Assembly: GCF_001905795.1 (NCBI RefSeq)
Contig: NZ_LIXJ01000008.1
Location: 35,229-99,228, forward strand
From: Streptomyces sp. CB01580
GTDB lineage: Bacteria > Actinomycetota > Actinomycetes > Streptomycetales > Streptomycetaceae
Length of the DNA stretch: 64,000 nucleotides
Direction of reading: 5' to 3'
In this document: one piece after another, positions 8,123 through 18,405 of the stretch
How positions within the stretch are numbered: position 1 is the first letter of the stretch
Layout of the letters: each line of letters opens with the position of its first letter
Notes under the pieces: model-generated
What the model was told of the DNA's origin: nothing
What the model saw: the letters and a program-made list of their open reading frames with translations, nothing else
Database searches by the model: none
Translations under genes and position numbers: made by a program

Positions 8123-9469
8123 ATGACTGCACTCCGCCCGGGTGTCACCACCCCGCCGCCCGTTCCCGGTACGTCGGGGCCCGGTGCCGTCGTCGCGGGG
8201 GTGCCCGGCGGTGAGGGTGCCCGCGTCCGTACCGGCCCGGTCGTGCGGCCCCTCGCGGACGCCGGGACCGTCGTGCGGGCCGTCACGGGTGCGCCGGGTT
8301 CCACCACCGAGTCCCTCCGCCACGCCGGAACCCGCCGGTCCGACGGCTGCGTCCGGACCGCCGGGCCGGTGGTGACCGAACTGCGCCTCTCCGCGTTCGC
8401 CGCGCACCGGGGCGCCACGTTCCCCATGGGCCCGGTCACGCTCTTCACCGGCCCCGGAGGCAGCGGCAAGTCGAGCGTCCTGCGGGCGTACGAGGCACTG
8501 GCCCGGCTGGCCGGCGGGGATGCGCTCGGCGAGGTGTTCTTGGATCCGGCGGGCTGTGTACCGGAGGGTGCCGCAGCCGATGCCCAGGGGCGGCGAGGGT
8601 TCCGGATCGGCTGCACGACGGACGGCCCGGCGGGGCCGGTGCGGCTCGATGTCGCCGTCCAGGCGGAACCCACCCTCCGCATCGTCGGTGAACGCCTCAC
8701 CGGCGGCGGTGAGACGCTGCTCACCACCGCGTTGCGCGATCCGGGCCGCTCGATGGTCCAGGCGGCCTGGCACACGGCGGGCACGGTCCCGGTCACCAGG
8801 GCACCGCTGCCCGACGACCGGCTCGGAACGGCCCTGCTGCCCCTGCGGGTGGCGGGCAGGACCGCGGGACAGTTACGGGTCCTGGCCGCCGCGGAACAGA
8901 CGATCGTGGCCCTCCGGTCCGTCTTCTCCTGCGAACCGCGGCCGTCGCGGATGCGCGCCCCGGTCCCGGCGGGCGACGACCGGCTGCGCCGGGGCTGCGA
9001 CAACCTCGCGGCGGTGCTGGAGCGCACGCACACGCGGTGCGTGCGCCGCCACGCCCGCCTGGTCGCGGCGGCTCGCGTCGGCTGCGCGCGGCCGGTCACC
9101 GCGCTGGGCGTCGAACGGTCGGCGGACGGCTTGGTGCGTGCGACGCTCGGGCGTGACGGCGGGGGCGCCACACCGCTCGGACGGCTCGGCGACAGCGAGC
9201 TGAGGTACCTCGCGCACGCGCTGGTACTGCTCATCGGCCCCGGGGCGCTCGCGGTGGACGCTGTCGGGGAGGTGCCGTCGGCGATGCAGACACTCACCGT
9301 GCTGGCCGACGGATTCGACCGCGACCTGGACGGACGGCAGTTGCGCGGACTGCTGGATCTCGCGGTGTCGGTCGGCGCGACCGGGCACATCGGGCTGGTG
9401 GGCACGGTCACGGAACGGGGTGCGGCCGGGGCCAGGGAGACGGCCGGGGTGACGGTGGTAGACCTGTAA
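8123..9469 (+). CDS. AAA/ABC-type ATPase-domain protein, function unknown
   Basis: 448 aa. About 90 low-complexity residues precede an ATPase domain with Walker A GPGGSGKSS (Lys116) and a signature-like segment LGDSELRYLAHAL about 20 residues before the Walker B strand. That strand ends in VDA, so the catalytic Glu that normally follows Asp is Ala. The architecture resembles the AAA_21/OLD-like predicted ATPases, but no toprim or other effector domain is visible. Starts at GTG 8369/8372 would give a compact ATPase without the leader; codon use upstream is still coding-like, so the ATG at 8123 is kept. It is followed after 2 bp by the MazG-like gene, suggesting co-transcription. Confidence 0.7.
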   Translation: MTALRPGVTTPPPVPGTSGPGAVVAGVPGGEGARVRTGPVVRPLADAGTVVRAVTGAPGSTTESLRHAGTRRSDGCVRTAGPVVTELRLSAFAAHRGATFPMGPVTLFTGPGGSGKSSVLRAYEALARLAGGDALGEVFLDPAGCVPEGAAADAQGRRGFRIGCTTDGPAGPVRLDVAVQAEPTLRIVGERLTGGGETLLTTALRDPGRSMVQAAWHTAGTVPVTRAPLPDDRLGTALLPLRVAGRTAGQLRVLAAAEQTIVALRSVFSCEPRPSRMRAPVPAGDDRLRRGCDNLAAVLERTHTRCVRRHARLVAAARVGCARPVTALGVERSADGLVRATLGRDGGGATPLGRLGDSELRYLAHALVLLIGPGALAVDAVGEVPSAMQTLTVLADGFDRDLDGRQLRGLLDLAVSVGATGHIGLVGTVTERGAAGARETAGVTVVDL

Positions 9470-9471
9470 CG

Positions 9472-9840
9472 GTGACAGAACTTGATGTACGGGCCCTGCA
9501 GCGACGACTTGCCGCGTTCGCGGCCGCGCGGGACTGGGAGCAGTACCACACCCCGAAGAACCTGGCGATCGCCCTGAGCGTCGAGGCGTCCGAACTGGTG
9601 GAGATCTTCCAGTGGCTGACGCCGGAGGAGTCGGCGCGGGTGATGGAGAGCCCCGGCACGGCGCATCGGGTGAAGGACGAGATCGCGGACGTCCTCGCGT
9701 ATCTGCTGCAGTTGTGCGAGGTGCTGGGGGTCGACGTGCTGGCGGCACTGTCGGAGAAGATCGACCGGAATGAGATCAGATTTCCGGTTCCGGAAGGCCC
9801 CGAGGTCGCCGAATCCCAGGATCGTCACTCTTCGGAGTGA
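9472..9840 (+). CDS. MazG-like nucleotide pyrophosphohydrolase
   Basis: 122 aa, all-alpha NTP-PPase of the MazG/dCTPase type. The metal-binding helices carry EASELVEIFQW (residues about 37-47) and KDEIADVLAYLL (about 68-79), the paired ExxE and ExxD motifs that bind Mg2+. Such enzymes hydrolyse (d)NTPs to monophosphate and pyrophosphate and clean damaged nucleotides. GTG start 2 bp after the ATPase gene stop. Confidence 0.85.
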   Translation: MTELDVRALQRRLAAFAAARDWEQYHTPKNLAIALSVEASELVEIFQWLTPEESARVMESPGTAHRVKDEIADVLAYLLQLCEVLGVDVLAALSEKIDRNEIRFPVPEGPEVAESQDRHSSE

Positions 9841-9964
9841 TCAACTTGTCCACAGTTGGATTCGTGTCCACAGATTTCCGAATTCCCCTAGCTATTCGGT
9901 GCTGGTGCCCTCACTGTGGGTAATGGATGAGTTGAGCGGCTTTTCGTACGGACGGGGGCAACAC

Positions 9965-10501
9965 ATGGAAGCGGAGCGGCTTGTGGGAGTCAGTCGGCGT
10001 GCGCTGGCGCAGAGCCGGGGCACGCCGGACATCATCGCCGAGGCGTGGCAGGCCCAGGCGCTCGCCCAGGCGATCGGCAGCCGACTGGCTGCGGAAGGTC
10101 CGAAGGAGTTACGGGGCGAGGCGCGCGGACTCAGCGAGATCGGTGGCAGGAGCGGGGGGCCACTGGACCATCCGGCGGCTCGGGCGCAGGTGGCCAGGGC
10201 CGCCCAGTTGTCCGAACTGACCGAGCCCCGGGCTACGTTGACGGGATTGGGCGCGCTGCTCGGGGAGGTGGGGATGGCCCTGGTCGGGGTGGCGTGCGAG
10301 ACCGACGAGCAGGCGCTCTACTGGCAGTGCATGGAGGCGATCGACGCGGCCGACGAGTCGATGGACCGGGTGCACGGAATGCTGCGGCGCCTCGACGAGC
10401 ACGAGCGTGAACGACAACAGGATCTGGAGCGCGGCCGGGAGCGGGACGGCCCGTACGGGGCGGTGGGCGGACCGGCCGCGTCGGTGAAGGGCCGACCGTG
10501 A
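9965..10501 (+). CDS. DUF6099-like conserved Streptomyces protein
   Basis: 178 aa, soluble, alpha-helical, rich in Ala, Glu and Arg, with a long charged C-terminal helix and no catalytic motif that I can see. The N-terminal half (RRALAQSRGTPDIIAEAWQA and onward) matches what I recall of the actinobacterial DUF6099 family. The frame is open from 9770. ATG 9965 has GGGGG 5 nt upstream and aligns with the family start; ATG 9923 is the alternative. Function unknown. Confidence 0.65.
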   Translation: MEAERLVGVSRRALAQSRGTPDIIAEAWQAQALAQAIGSRLAAEGPKELRGEARGLSEIGGRSGGPLDHPAARAQVARAAQLSELTEPRATLTGLGALLGEVGMALVGVACETDEQALYWQCMEAIDAADESMDRVHGMLRRLDEHERERQQDLERGRERDGPYGAVGGPAASVKGRP

Positions 10502-10554
10502 GCGACGCGGTCGTCGACGTCCACGACCGGTGCCCCGAGGTGCAGGATGGAGGC

Positions 10555-11478
10555 ATGGATCTTCGAATCTTCACCGAGCCCCAGCAAGGGGCGAGCTACG
10601 ACACCCTGCTCGCTGTGGCCAAGGCGGCCGAGGACCTCGGCTTCGACGCCTTCTACCGCTCCGACCACTACCTCCGCATGGGGCCGGGTGACGGGCTGCC
10701 CGGGCCGACGGACGCGTGGATCACCCTGGCCGGGCTGGCGCGCGAGACCAGGCGGATCCGCCTCGGCACGCTCATGACGGCGGGGACCTTCCGGCTTCCC
10801 GGTGTGCTCGCCGTCCAGGTCGCACAGGTCGACCAGATGTCCGGCGGGCGTGTCGAGCTCGGACTCGGCGCGGGCTGGTTCGAGGAGGAGCACAGGGCCT
10901 ATGGCATTCCGTTTCCCAAGGAGAAGTTCGGCAGGCTGGAGGAGCAACTGGAGATCGTCACCGGACTCTGGGCGACCGAGACCGGCCAGACGTTCAGCTT
11001 CGACGGCACCTACTACCAACTGACGGACTCGCCCGCGCTGCCCAAGCCCGCGCAGGCCAAGGTGCCCATCCTGGTCGGCGGCCACGGCGCGAGGCGTACG
11101 CCGAGGCTGGCCGCTCGGTACGCGGACGAGTTCAACATCCCCTTCGCGTCGTTGGAGGACAGCGAGAAGCAGTTCGGCCGGGTCGGGGAAGCGGCCCGAG
11201 CTGCCGGCCGCGAACCCGGCGATCTGGTGTACTCCAACGCTCTGGTCGTCTGCGTCGGCAAGAACGACGCGGAAGTGGCGCGCCGCGCCTCCGCCATCGG
11301 CCGCGAGGTGGCGGAGCTGAAGGCGAACGGGCTCGCGGGCTCGCCCGCCGAAGTGGTCGACAAGATCGGCCGGTACGCGGCGATCGGGTCGTCCCGCATC
11401 TACCTCCAGGTCCTGGACCTGGAGGACTTGGAGCACCTGGAGCTGATCTCGTCTCGGATCCAGCCCCAGCTCGGCTGA
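10555..11478 (+). CDS. LLM-class F420-dependent oxidoreductase
   Basis: 307 aa, luciferase-like TIM barrel. Motifs typical of the F420-dependent branch are visible: the DHYLRM segment near residue 40, GRVELGLGAGWFEEEH near 98-113, and VPILVGGHGARRTPRLAARYAD near 170-190. The family transfers hydride from reduced F420 to varied substrates; the substrate is not evident. ATG 10555 is preceded by AGGATGGAGG. A GTG at 10498 overlapping the previous stop is less likely because it adds 19 non-homologous residues. Confidence 0.85.
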   Translation: MDLRIFTEPQQGASYDTLLAVAKAAEDLGFDAFYRSDHYLRMGPGDGLPGPTDAWITLAGLARETRRIRLGTLMTAGTFRLPGVLAVQVAQVDQMSGGRVELGLGAGWFEEEHRAYGIPFPKEKFGRLEEQLEIVTGLWATETGQTFSFDGTYYQLTDSPALPKPAQAKVPILVGGHGARRTPRLAARYADEFNIPFASLEDSEKQFGRVGEAARAAGREPGDLVYSNALVVCVGKNDAEVARRASAIGREVAELKANGLAGSPAEVVDKIGRYAAIGSSRIYLQVLDLEDLEHLELISSRIQPQLG

Positions 11479-11642
11479 GACGGCCTCCGGCTCGTACCAC
11501 CCGGCCGGAGAGCGGCCCCGGCGCCGGGGCGGAGGGTTCGGATCGGGTCCTGCAGGCCGGGCCGGGCACCGTCGAGGCCCGGTCGTCGAGGCCGGCGGTG
11601 GGGAGAGGCCGAGGTGAGGCCCGGCCGATGAAGGAGGTCACC

Positions 11643-12635
11643 GTGCAACCCGTCCGACGACCGGCCGAGGGAGCACCCGCCCCTGGACCGGGACACGCGC
11701 TCTCCCGGGGGACGGTCCTGCTCGACGGCGGCCTCTCCAACCAACTGGAGGCCCAGGGCTGCGACCTGTCCGACGCCCTGTGGTCGGCCCGGCTGCTGTC
11801 GGACGGGCCGGAGCAGATCCTGGCCGCGCACACCGCCTATGTGCGGGCCGGTGCGCAGGTGCTCATCACGGCGAGCTACCAGGCGACCTTCGAGGGTTTC
11901 GAGCGGCGAGGGATCGCACGGGCCGGGGCGGAGGAGCTCTTCGCCCGCAGCGTTCGCCTCGCGCGGCGGGCCGCGGCCGGGGCCGATCGGCAGATCTGGG
12001 TCGCCGCCTCGGTCGGCCCGTACGGGGCGATGCTGGCGGACGGCAGTGAGTACCGGGGCCGGTACGGGCTCTCGGTCCGGGAACTGGAGCGGTTCCACCG
12101 GCCCCGGGTCGAGGCACTCGTCGAGTCCGGGCCCGATGTGCTGGCGCTGGAGACGGTGCCGGACGTCGACGAGGCCGAGGCGATGCTGCGCGCGGTGGAG
12201 GGGTGCGGCCTGCCCGTCTGGCTCTCGTACAGCGTGGCGGGGGACCGCACCAGGGCGGGGCAGCGGCTGGAGACGGCCTTCGCCCTGGCCGAGGGGCGCG
12301 ACCAGATTCTTGCCGTGGGGGTGAACTGCTGCGAGCCGGCGGACGCGGACCGGGCGGTGCGGGTGGCGGCGGAGACGGCCGGGAAGCCGGTCGTCGTCTA
12401 TCCCAACAGCGGCGAGCGGTGGGACGTCCGGAGCCGGGGATGGACGGGCGGTGCCACGTTCGATCCGGGGAGGGTGCGGTCCTGGCGGGACGACGGGGCC
12501 CGGCTGGTGGGCGGGTGCTGCCGGGTCGGACCGGCGACCGTCGCGGAGCTGGCCGGAATGCTCGACGCCGACGCCGACGCCGAGCGTGCGGAAGGGAGGA
12601 ACGACCAGGAAGGACGGCAGTGTCGAGGCACTTGA
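11643..12635 (+). CDS. mmuM: Homocysteine S-methyltransferase
   Basis: 330 aa. Transfers a methyl group from S-methylmethionine or SAM to homocysteine. The zinc-binding cysteines are in VNCCEP and in the C-terminal VGGCCR motif, and the N-terminus LLDGGLSNQLEAQG is typical of the MmuM family. The GTG at 11643 has a perfect AAGGAGG 5-6 nt upstream; the ATG at 11628 lies on top of that site and is rejected. Confidence 0.88.
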   Translation: MQPVRRPAEGAPAPGPGHALSRGTVLLDGGLSNQLEAQGCDLSDALWSARLLSDGPEQILAAHTAYVRAGAQVLITASYQATFEGFERRGIARAGAEELFARSVRLARRAAAGADRQIWVAASVGPYGAMLADGSEYRGRYGLSVRELERFHRPRVEALVESGPDVLALETVPDVDEAEAMLRAVEGCGLPVWLSYSVAGDRTRAGQRLETAFALAEGRDQILAVGVNCCEPADADRAVRVAAETAGKPVVVYPNSGERWDVRSRGWTGGATFDPGRVRSWRDDGARLVGGCCRVGPATVAELAGMLDADADAERAEGRNDQEGRQCRGT

Positions 12636-12679
12636 AAATGCTTGGTGGTGGGCGAGTGGACCGGACCATACTCGTACGC

Positions 12680-14281
12680 GTGTTCCTGACGATCAGTACC
12701 ACCGGCGATCCGGAACGTCCGGCGACCGACCTCGGTTTTCTGCTGCACAAGCACCCCGACAAGGCGCAGGCGTTCTCCACCTCCCACGGCACGGCCCACG
12801 TCTTCTACCCCGAGGCGTCCGCCGAGCGGTGCACCGCGGCGCTCCTGCTGGAGGTGGATCCGGTGGCGCTGGTACGTCGAGGCAAGGGGAAGGGCGGAAC
12901 CCCCGACGCGGCACTCGCGCAGTACGTCAACGACCGTCCGTACGCGGCGTCCTCGCTGCTCTCCGTGGCGATGAGCACCGTTTTCAAGTCGGCGCTGAGA
13001 GGGGTGTGCCAGGCACTTCCCGAGCGTGCCCGGACGCCGCTCCCGTTGCGGATCGAGGTACCGGCGCTGCCGGCGCGCGGTGGGCCGGAGCTGGTGCGCA
13101 GGCTGTTCGAGCCGCTCGGCTGGACGAGCGTGGACGCCGTGGCCGTACCGCTGGACGAGCGGTTCCCGGAGTGGGGAGACTCGCGGTACGTACGGCTGGC
13201 GTTGAACGGCGAGTTGAGACTCGCCGACGCGTTGCGGCAGTTGTACGTGCTGCTGCCGGTGCTCGACGACGCCAAGCACTACTGGGTCGCGCCGGACGAG
13301 GTGGACAAGCTGCTGCGAGCGGGGGAGGGCTGGCTGGCCACGCACCCCGAGCAGAAGCTGATCACCAGCCGCTATCTGTCCCGGCGGTGGGGTCTGACCC
13401 GGCAGGCGGCACAGCGGCTCGAACTGGTGCGGCTCGCCGAGTCGGACGACCTCGACGTCGAGAACGTCGACAACGCGGTGGACGAGACCAAGGACACCGA
13501 GGAGAGGCCGGTGCCGCTGGCCGAGCAGCGGCGTACCGCGATTCTGGAGGCGCTGCGTACGGCCGGTGCGGGCCGGGTGCTCGACCTCGGCTGCGGCCAG
13601 GGCCAGTTGGTGCAGGCACTGCTCAAGGACGCCGCGTTCACGGAGATCGTGGGCGTCGACGTCTCCATGCGCGCCCTCACCATCGCCGCGCGGCGGCTGA
13701 AGCTGGACCGGATGGGCGAGCGACAGGCCGCGCGGGTCACGCTCCAGCAGGGTTCGCTCACCTACACCGACAAGCGGTTGAAGGGCTACGACGCGGCCGT
13801 TCTCAGCGAGGTCGTCGAACACCTCGACCTGCCGAGGCTGCCCGCGCTGGAGTACGCGGTGTTCGGCTCGGCCCGCCCCCGGACCGTGCTCGTGACGACG
13901 CCGAACGTCGAGTACAACGTCCGCTGGGAGACGCTCCCGGCCGGACAGGCGCGTCACGGCGACCACCGGTTCGAATGGACCAGGGACGAGTTCCGCGACT
14001 GGGCCGGGGACGTGGCGGAGCGGCACGGATACGGCGTCGAGTTCCGCCCCGTGGGGCCCGACGACCCGGAGGTCGGGCCGCCGACGCAGATGGCCGTGTT
14101 CACGATGACCGCCGCCGACGACACCACTCACCGGTCCGGAGGCCGGGCCGGGGACACCCCCGGGAACGCGCCCCGGGACAACCGTGGCAACGAACCCCGG
14201 GACCGGCCCCGGAACGGATCGGACAACGGGACCGAGAATCCGGCCGAGTGCCGGGCCGAGAAGGAGGGAGAAGCCGCATGA
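12680..14281 (+). CDS. hen1: 3' terminal RNA ribose 2'-O-methyltransferase Hen1
   Basis: About 533 aa. The N-terminal half is the bacterial Hen1-specific domain starting VFLTISTTGDPERPATDLGF. The C-terminal half is a SAM methyltransferase with motif I DLGCGQG at 302-308. The metal-binding E377-VV-E380-H381, with a later His in RHGDHRF, supplies the Mn2+ site that positions the terminal ribose. In known bacterial Pnkp-Hen1 systems Hen1 2'-O-methylates the 3' end of cleaved RNA before sealing, so that the repaired site cannot be cut again. A hydrophilic low-complexity tail of about 60 residues follows. The start is GTG 12680 by homology; ATG 12638 is possible. The stop overlaps the pnkp ATG. 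Confidence 0.9.
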   Translation: MFLTISTTGDPERPATDLGFLLHKHPDKAQAFSTSHGTAHVFYPEASAERCTAALLLEVDPVALVRRGKGKGGTPDAALAQYVNDRPYAASSLLSVAMSTVFKSALRGVCQALPERARTPLPLRIEVPALPARGGPELVRRLFEPLGWTSVDAVAVPLDERFPEWGDSRYVRLALNGELRLADALRQLYVLLPVLDDAKHYWVAPDEVDKLLRAGEGWLATHPEQKLITSRYLSRRWGLTRQAAQRLELVRLAESDDLDVENVDNAVDETKDTEERPVPLAEQRRTAILEALRTAGAGRVLDLGCGQGQLVQALLKDAAFTEIVGVDVSMRALTIAARRLKLDRMGERQAARVTLQQGSLTYTDKRLKGYDAAVLSEVVEHLDLPRLPALEYAVFGSARPRTVLVTTPNVEYNVRWETLPAGQARHGDHRFEWTRDEFRDWAGDVAERHGYGVEFRPVGPDDPEVGPPTQMAVFTMTAADDTTHRSGGRAGDTPGNAPRDNRGNEPRDRPRNGSDNGTENPAECRAEKEGEAA

Positions 14282-16851
14282 CCAGTACGTCCCGCACCCT
14301 GCCCGTGACCGACCTCTCCCTCGTGGTGCTCATCGGGGCCAGTGGTTCCGGCAAGTCCACGTTCGCCCACCGGCACTTCAAGCCGACGCAGGTCGTCTCC
14401 TCGGACTTCTGCCGAGGGCTCGTCGCCGACGACGAGAACGACCAGAGCGCCAGCCGCGACGCCTTCGACGTCCTGCACACCATCGTCGGCAAGCGGCTCG
14501 CCGCCGGCCGGCTGACCGTGGTGGACGCCACCAACGTCCAGGCCGAGGGCCGCAGACAGCTGGTCCAGCTGGCCCGCAGTCACGACGTGCTGCCCATCGC
14601 GATCGTCCTCGACCTGCCCGAGGAGGTCTGCCTCGCCCGCAACGCGACCCGCCCCGACCGCGCCGACATGCCGCGCCATGCCGTCCAGCGCCACCGCCGC
14701 GAACTGCGGCGCTCGCTGCGCGGTCTGGAGCGCGAGGGCTTCCGCAAGGTGCACGTCCTGCGCACCGAGCAGGAGGTGGAGCACGCCGAGGTCGTACTGG
14801 AGCGCCGATACAACGACCTGCGCCACCTCACCGGCCCCTTCGACATCATCGGCGACGTCCACGGCTGCAGTTCCGAACTGGAGACACTGCTCGGCAAGCT
14901 CGGATACGTCGACGGCGCGCACCCCGACGGGCGCACGGCGGTCTTCGTCGGCGACCTGGTGGACCGGGGCCCGGACAGTCCCGGCGTGCTGCGCCGCGTC
15001 ATGTCCATGGTCTCGACGGGCAACGCCCTGTGCGTACCGGGCAACCACGAGAACAAGCTGGCCCGGTACCTCAAGGGCCGCAAGGTCCAGCACACCCACG
15101 GACTGGCCCAGACCATCGAGCAGTTGGACCGGGAGGACGAGAAGGACCCGGCCTTCCGCGAACGGGTGCGGGAGTTCATCGACGGACTCGTCAGCCACTA
15201 CGTGCTCGACGGGGGAGCGCTCGTCGTCTGCCACGCCGGGCTGCCCGAGAAATACCACGGCCGCACCTCCGGCCGGGTCCGCTCGCACGCGCTGTACGGG
15301 GAGACCACCGGCGAGACCGACGAGTTCGGCCTGCCCGTGCGCTACCCGTGGGCGGAGGAGTACCGCGGCAGTGCCGCCGTGGTCTACGGCCACACCCCGG
15401 TGCCCCGCACCTCCTGGGTCAACAACACCCTCTGCCTGGACACGGGCGCGGTCTTCGGCGGAAGGATGACCGCGCTGCGGTGGCCGGAGCGCGAGATCGT
15501 CGACGTACCGGCCGAGCGGGTCTGGTACGAGCCGGTCAGGCCCTTGGCCACCGAGGCACCCGGGGGCCGTGAGGGGCGGCCGCTGGACCTCGCCGACGTG
15601 CGGGGCCACCGGATCGTGGAGACCCGGCACATGGGCCGTGTCGCGGTCCGCGAGGAGAACGCGGCGGCGGCGCTCGAAGTGATGAGCCGGTTCGCCGCCG
15701 ATCCCCGGCTGCTCGGCTATCTGCCCCCGACCATGGCGCCCACGGCCACCTCGCGCGAGGACGGTTATCTGGAGCACCCGGCCGAGGCGTTCGACCAGTA
15801 CCGGGCGGACGGCGTCGCCCGGGTCGTGTGCGAGGAGAAGCACATGGGCTCCCGTGCGGTGGCCCTGGTCTGCCGGGACGCGGAGACCGCCCGCGAGCGC
15901 TTCGGTGTGGGGGACACCCCCCGCGTCCCCGGCGGTGCGGACGGCCCGACCGGCGCGCTGTACACCCGTACCGGACGCCCGTTCTTCGACGACGCCGCGC
16001 TCACCGAGGCGGTTCTCGACCGGCTGCGCACCGCTGTCACCGCGGCCGGGCTCTGGGAGGAGTGGGGCACCGACTGGGTGCTGCTCGACGCCGAGCTGAT
16101 GCCGTGGTCCCTCAAGGCGTCCGGCCTGCTGCGCTCGCAGTACGCCGCCGTCGGCGCCGCGGCGGGGGCGGCCCTTCCCGCGGCGGGCGACGCCCTCGCG
16201 GCAGCGGCGGCGCGCGGTGTGGACGTGACCGCTCTCGCGGACCGCCGACGCGGGCGGGCCGAGGACGCGGCCGCGTTCACCGAGGCGTACCGCCGTTACT
16301 GCTGGAGCACCCGGGGCCTGGACGGGGTCCGGCTCGCGCCGTTCCAGGTCCTCGCCGTGGCGGGCCGCTCGCTGGCCCCGGTACCGCACGACGAGCAGCT
16401 CGCCTGGATCGACCGGCTGGTCGAGCACGACCCGACCGGACTGCTCCAGGTCACCCGTCGGCTCGTCGTCGACACGGGGGACGAGGCATCCGTGCGCTCC
16501 GGGATCGACTGGTGGCTGGAGCTGACGCGGAGCGGCGGCGAAGGCATGGTCGTCAAACCGCTCGCCGCGCTCGGGCGGGACGCCCGGGGACGGCTCGTCC
16601 AGCCCGGTCTCAAGGTGCGCGGCCGGGAGTACCTCCGGATCGTCTACGGACCCGAGTACACCCGCCCGGAGAACCTGGAGCGGCTGCGCGGCCGGTTCCT
16701 CGGCCACAAGCGCTCGCTGGCGCTGCGGGAGTACGCGCTCGGGCTCGAAGCGCTGGAGCGCCTGGCGGGAGGGGAACCGCTGTGGCGGGTGCACGAAGCG
16801 GTGTTCGCGGTGCTGGCCCTGGAGTCGGAGCCGGTCGATCCCCGTCTCTGA
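14278..16851 (+). CDS. pnkp: Polynucleotide kinase-phosphatase/ligase Pnkp (RNA repair)
   Basis: 857 aa, three domains. The 5'-kinase has P-loop GASGSGKST at residues 20-28. The metallophosphatase has GDVHG from residue 192, then GDLVDRG, GNHE and YGHTP motifs, and removes 2',3'-cyclic phosphate or 3' phosphate. The C-terminal adenylyltransferase has the nucleotidyl-Lys motif EEKHMGSRA (Lys521). The length matches bacterial Pnkp (about 850-870 aa). With Hen1 it forms an RNA end-healing and sealing complex acting on ribotoxin-cleaved RNA. ATG 14278 is preceded by AAGGAGGG. No partner such as Rnl or a toxin gene is adjacent. Confidence 0.93.
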   Translation: MTSTSRTLPVTDLSLVVLIGASGSGKSTFAHRHFKPTQVVSSDFCRGLVADDENDQSASRDAFDVLHTIVGKRLAAGRLTVVDATNVQAEGRRQLVQLARSHDVLPIAIVLDLPEEVCLARNATRPDRADMPRHAVQRHRRELRRSLRGLEREGFRKVHVLRTEQEVEHAEVVLERRYNDLRHLTGPFDIIGDVHGCSSELETLLGKLGYVDGAHPDGRTAVFVGDLVDRGPDSPGVLRRVMSMVSTGNALCVPGNHENKLARYLKGRKVQHTHGLAQTIEQLDREDEKDPAFRERVREFIDGLVSHYVLDGGALVVCHAGLPEKYHGRTSGRVRSHALYGETTGETDEFGLPVRYPWAEEYRGSAAVVYGHTPVPRTSWVNNTLCLDTGAVFGGRMTALRWPEREIVDVPAERVWYEPVRPLATEAPGGREGRPLDLADVRGHRIVETRHMGRVAVREENAAAALEVMSRFAADPRLLGYLPPTMAPTATSREDGYLEHPAEAFDQYRADGVARVVCEEKHMGSRAVALVCRDAETARERFGVGDTPRVPGGADGPTGALYTRTGRPFFDDAALTEAVLDRLRTAVTAAGLWEEWGTDWVLLDAELMPWSLKASGLLRSQYAAVGAAAGAALPAAGDALAAAAARGVDVTALADRRRGRAEDAAAFTEAYRRYCWSTRGLDGVRLAPFQVLAVAGRSLAPVPHDEQLAWIDRLVEHDPTGLLQVTRRLVVDTGDEASVRSGIDWWLELTRSGGEGMVVKPLAALGRDARGRLVQPGLKVRGREYLRIVYGPEYTRPENLERLRGRFLGHKRSLALREYALGLEALERLAGGEPLWRVHEAVFAVLALESEPVDPRL

Positions 16852-16864
16852 CGCCCACCTCCGA

Positions 16865-16886
16865 GGCCCCTTCCGTCGGTGGGGCC
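16865..16886 (+). terminator. Candidate terminator after pnkp
   Basis: GGCCCC (16865-16870) and GGGGCC (16881-16886) form a 6-bp stem with a 10-nt loop, 14 nt after the pnkp stop. No T-tract. Confidence 0.4.
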
Positions 16887-17065
16887 ATGAGGGCGCCCGC
16901 CGGTCACGGCACCCGGCCCCGCGCGGCACGTCGCGCCGGGACACGGTGCGCACGCCGTCCGTCCCGCCCGCGGCGGCCGGGACGGACGGCCTGCGTGCCG
17001 CGCAGTGCGGAAACCCGCTGGCGATTCGCCGGGTGAACGGCGCTCCGCACGGTGAGGATGGAGAC

Positions 17066-18301
17066 ATGGGATTCCACGTCGACTCCGAGACCGGGCGGCT
17101 GCGCCGCGTCATCCTGCACCGTCCGGATCTGGAACTGAAGCGGCTCACACCCGACAACAAGGACGCGCTCCTGTTCGACGACGTGCTCTGGGTCCGCCGG
17201 GCCCGGCAGGAGCACGACGGCTTCGCGGACGTGCTGCGCGACCGCGGGGTGGAGGTGCACCTCTTCGGCGAACTGCTGCGCGAGTCGCTGGAGATCCCGG
17301 TGGCCAGACGGCTCGTCCTGGACCGGGTCTTCGACGAGAAGGAGTACGGGCCGCTCGCCACCGAGCACCTCCGGGCCGCCTTCGAGGAGTTGCCCGCCCC
17401 CGAGCTGACCGAGGCGCTGGTCGGCGGGATGACCAAGCGGGAGTTCCTGGAGCGGCACAGCGAGCCGACCTCCGTCCGCTTCCACGTCATGGACCTCGAC
17501 GACTTCCTGCTCGACCCGCTGCCGAACCATCTCTTCACCCGGGACACCTCCGCCTGGATATACGACGGGGTGTCCATCAACGCGATGCGCTGGCCCGCCC
17601 GGCAGCGCGAGACCGTCCATTTCGAGGCGATCTACCGCCACCACCCCCTCTTCACGGGCCCCGACGCGGGTGCCTTCCACCACTGGTCCGAGGGACAGGA
17701 CGACTACCCCTCCACCATCGAGGGCGGTGACGTCCTGGTCATCGGGCAGGGCGCCGTGCTCATCGGGATCAGCGAGCGCACCACCCCGCAGGCGGTCGAG
17801 ATGCTGGCCCGCGGGCTGTTCGACGCGGGGTCGGCGCGCACGATCGTGGCGCTCGACATGCCCAAGCGCCGGGCGTTCATGCATCTGGACACGGTCATGA
17901 CGATGGTCGACGGCGACACCTTCACGAAGTACGCGGGTCTGGGCATGCTGCGCTCGTACACCATCGAGCCGGGCGACGGACCGAGGGACCTGAAGGTCAC
18001 CGATCATCCGCCCGAGCACATGCACCAGGCGATCGCGCACGCCCTCGGGCTGGACTCGATCCGGGTGCTGACGGCCGTCCAGGACGTGCACGCCGCCCAG
18101 CGCGAGCAGTGGGACGACGGCTGCAACGTGCTCGCCGTCGAGCCGGGCGTCGTCGTCGCCTACGAGCGCAACGCCACCACCAACACCTATCTGCGCAAGG
18201 AAGGCATCGAGGTCATCGAGATCCGCGGCAGCGAACTGGGCCGGGGCAGGGGCGGGCCCCGCTGCATGAGCTGCCCCGTGGAACGCGACGCCGTACGGTG
18301 A
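17066..18301 (+). CDS. arcA: Arginine deiminase
   Basis: 411 aa. Converts arginine to citrulline and ammonia. The catalytic residues are in place: nucleophile Cys400 in GGPRCMSC, the EGGDVL segment, and MHLDTVMTM carrying the catalytic His/Asp region. The length is normal for the family. ATG 17066 follows GAGGATGGAGA; the frame is open further upstream without homology. It is followed by arcB and an amino-acid permease, so it belongs to the arginine deiminase pathway, but no carbamate kinase gene is found in the window. Confidence 0.92.
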   Translation: MGFHVDSETGRLRRVILHRPDLELKRLTPDNKDALLFDDVLWVRRARQEHDGFADVLRDRGVEVHLFGELLRESLEIPVARRLVLDRVFDEKEYGPLATEHLRAAFEELPAPELTEALVGGMTKREFLERHSEPTSVRFHVMDLDDFLLDPLPNHLFTRDTSAWIYDGVSINAMRWPARQRETVHFEAIYRHHPLFTGPDAGAFHHWSEGQDDYPSTIEGGDVLVIGQGAVLIGISERTTPQAVEMLARGLFDAGSARTIVALDMPKRRAFMHLDTVMTMVDGDTFTKYAGLGMLRSYTIEPGDGPRDLKVTDHPPEHMHQAIAHALGLDSIRVLTAVQDVHAAQREQWDDGCNVLAVEPGVVVAYERNATTNTYLRKEGIEVIEIRGSELGRGRGGPRCMSCPVERDAVR

Positions 18302-18318
18302 CCGGGTGCCGCCCCGGT
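18301..18318 (+). terminator. Candidate hairpin after arcA
   Basis: ACCGGG (18301-18306) and CCCGGT (18313-18318) can pair around a 6-nt loop directly at the arcA stop codon. The segment CCCGGTGAGCG is then repeated once downstream. Weak evidence for termination. Confidence 0.3.
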
Positions 18319-18405
18319 GAGCGCCCCCGGTGAGCGAGGACTCCCTTCACGCCTCTCCGTGCCGGCCTGTGGGGTCTCTCCCCCGTCGGCCTTCCGGGAG
18401 GGGCT

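Noticed and set aside
14128..17580. Minus-strand open frame of 1150 codons
   Set aside because: Antisense shadow of pnkp and arcA; no domain is recognisable and the codon bias belongs to the opposite strand.
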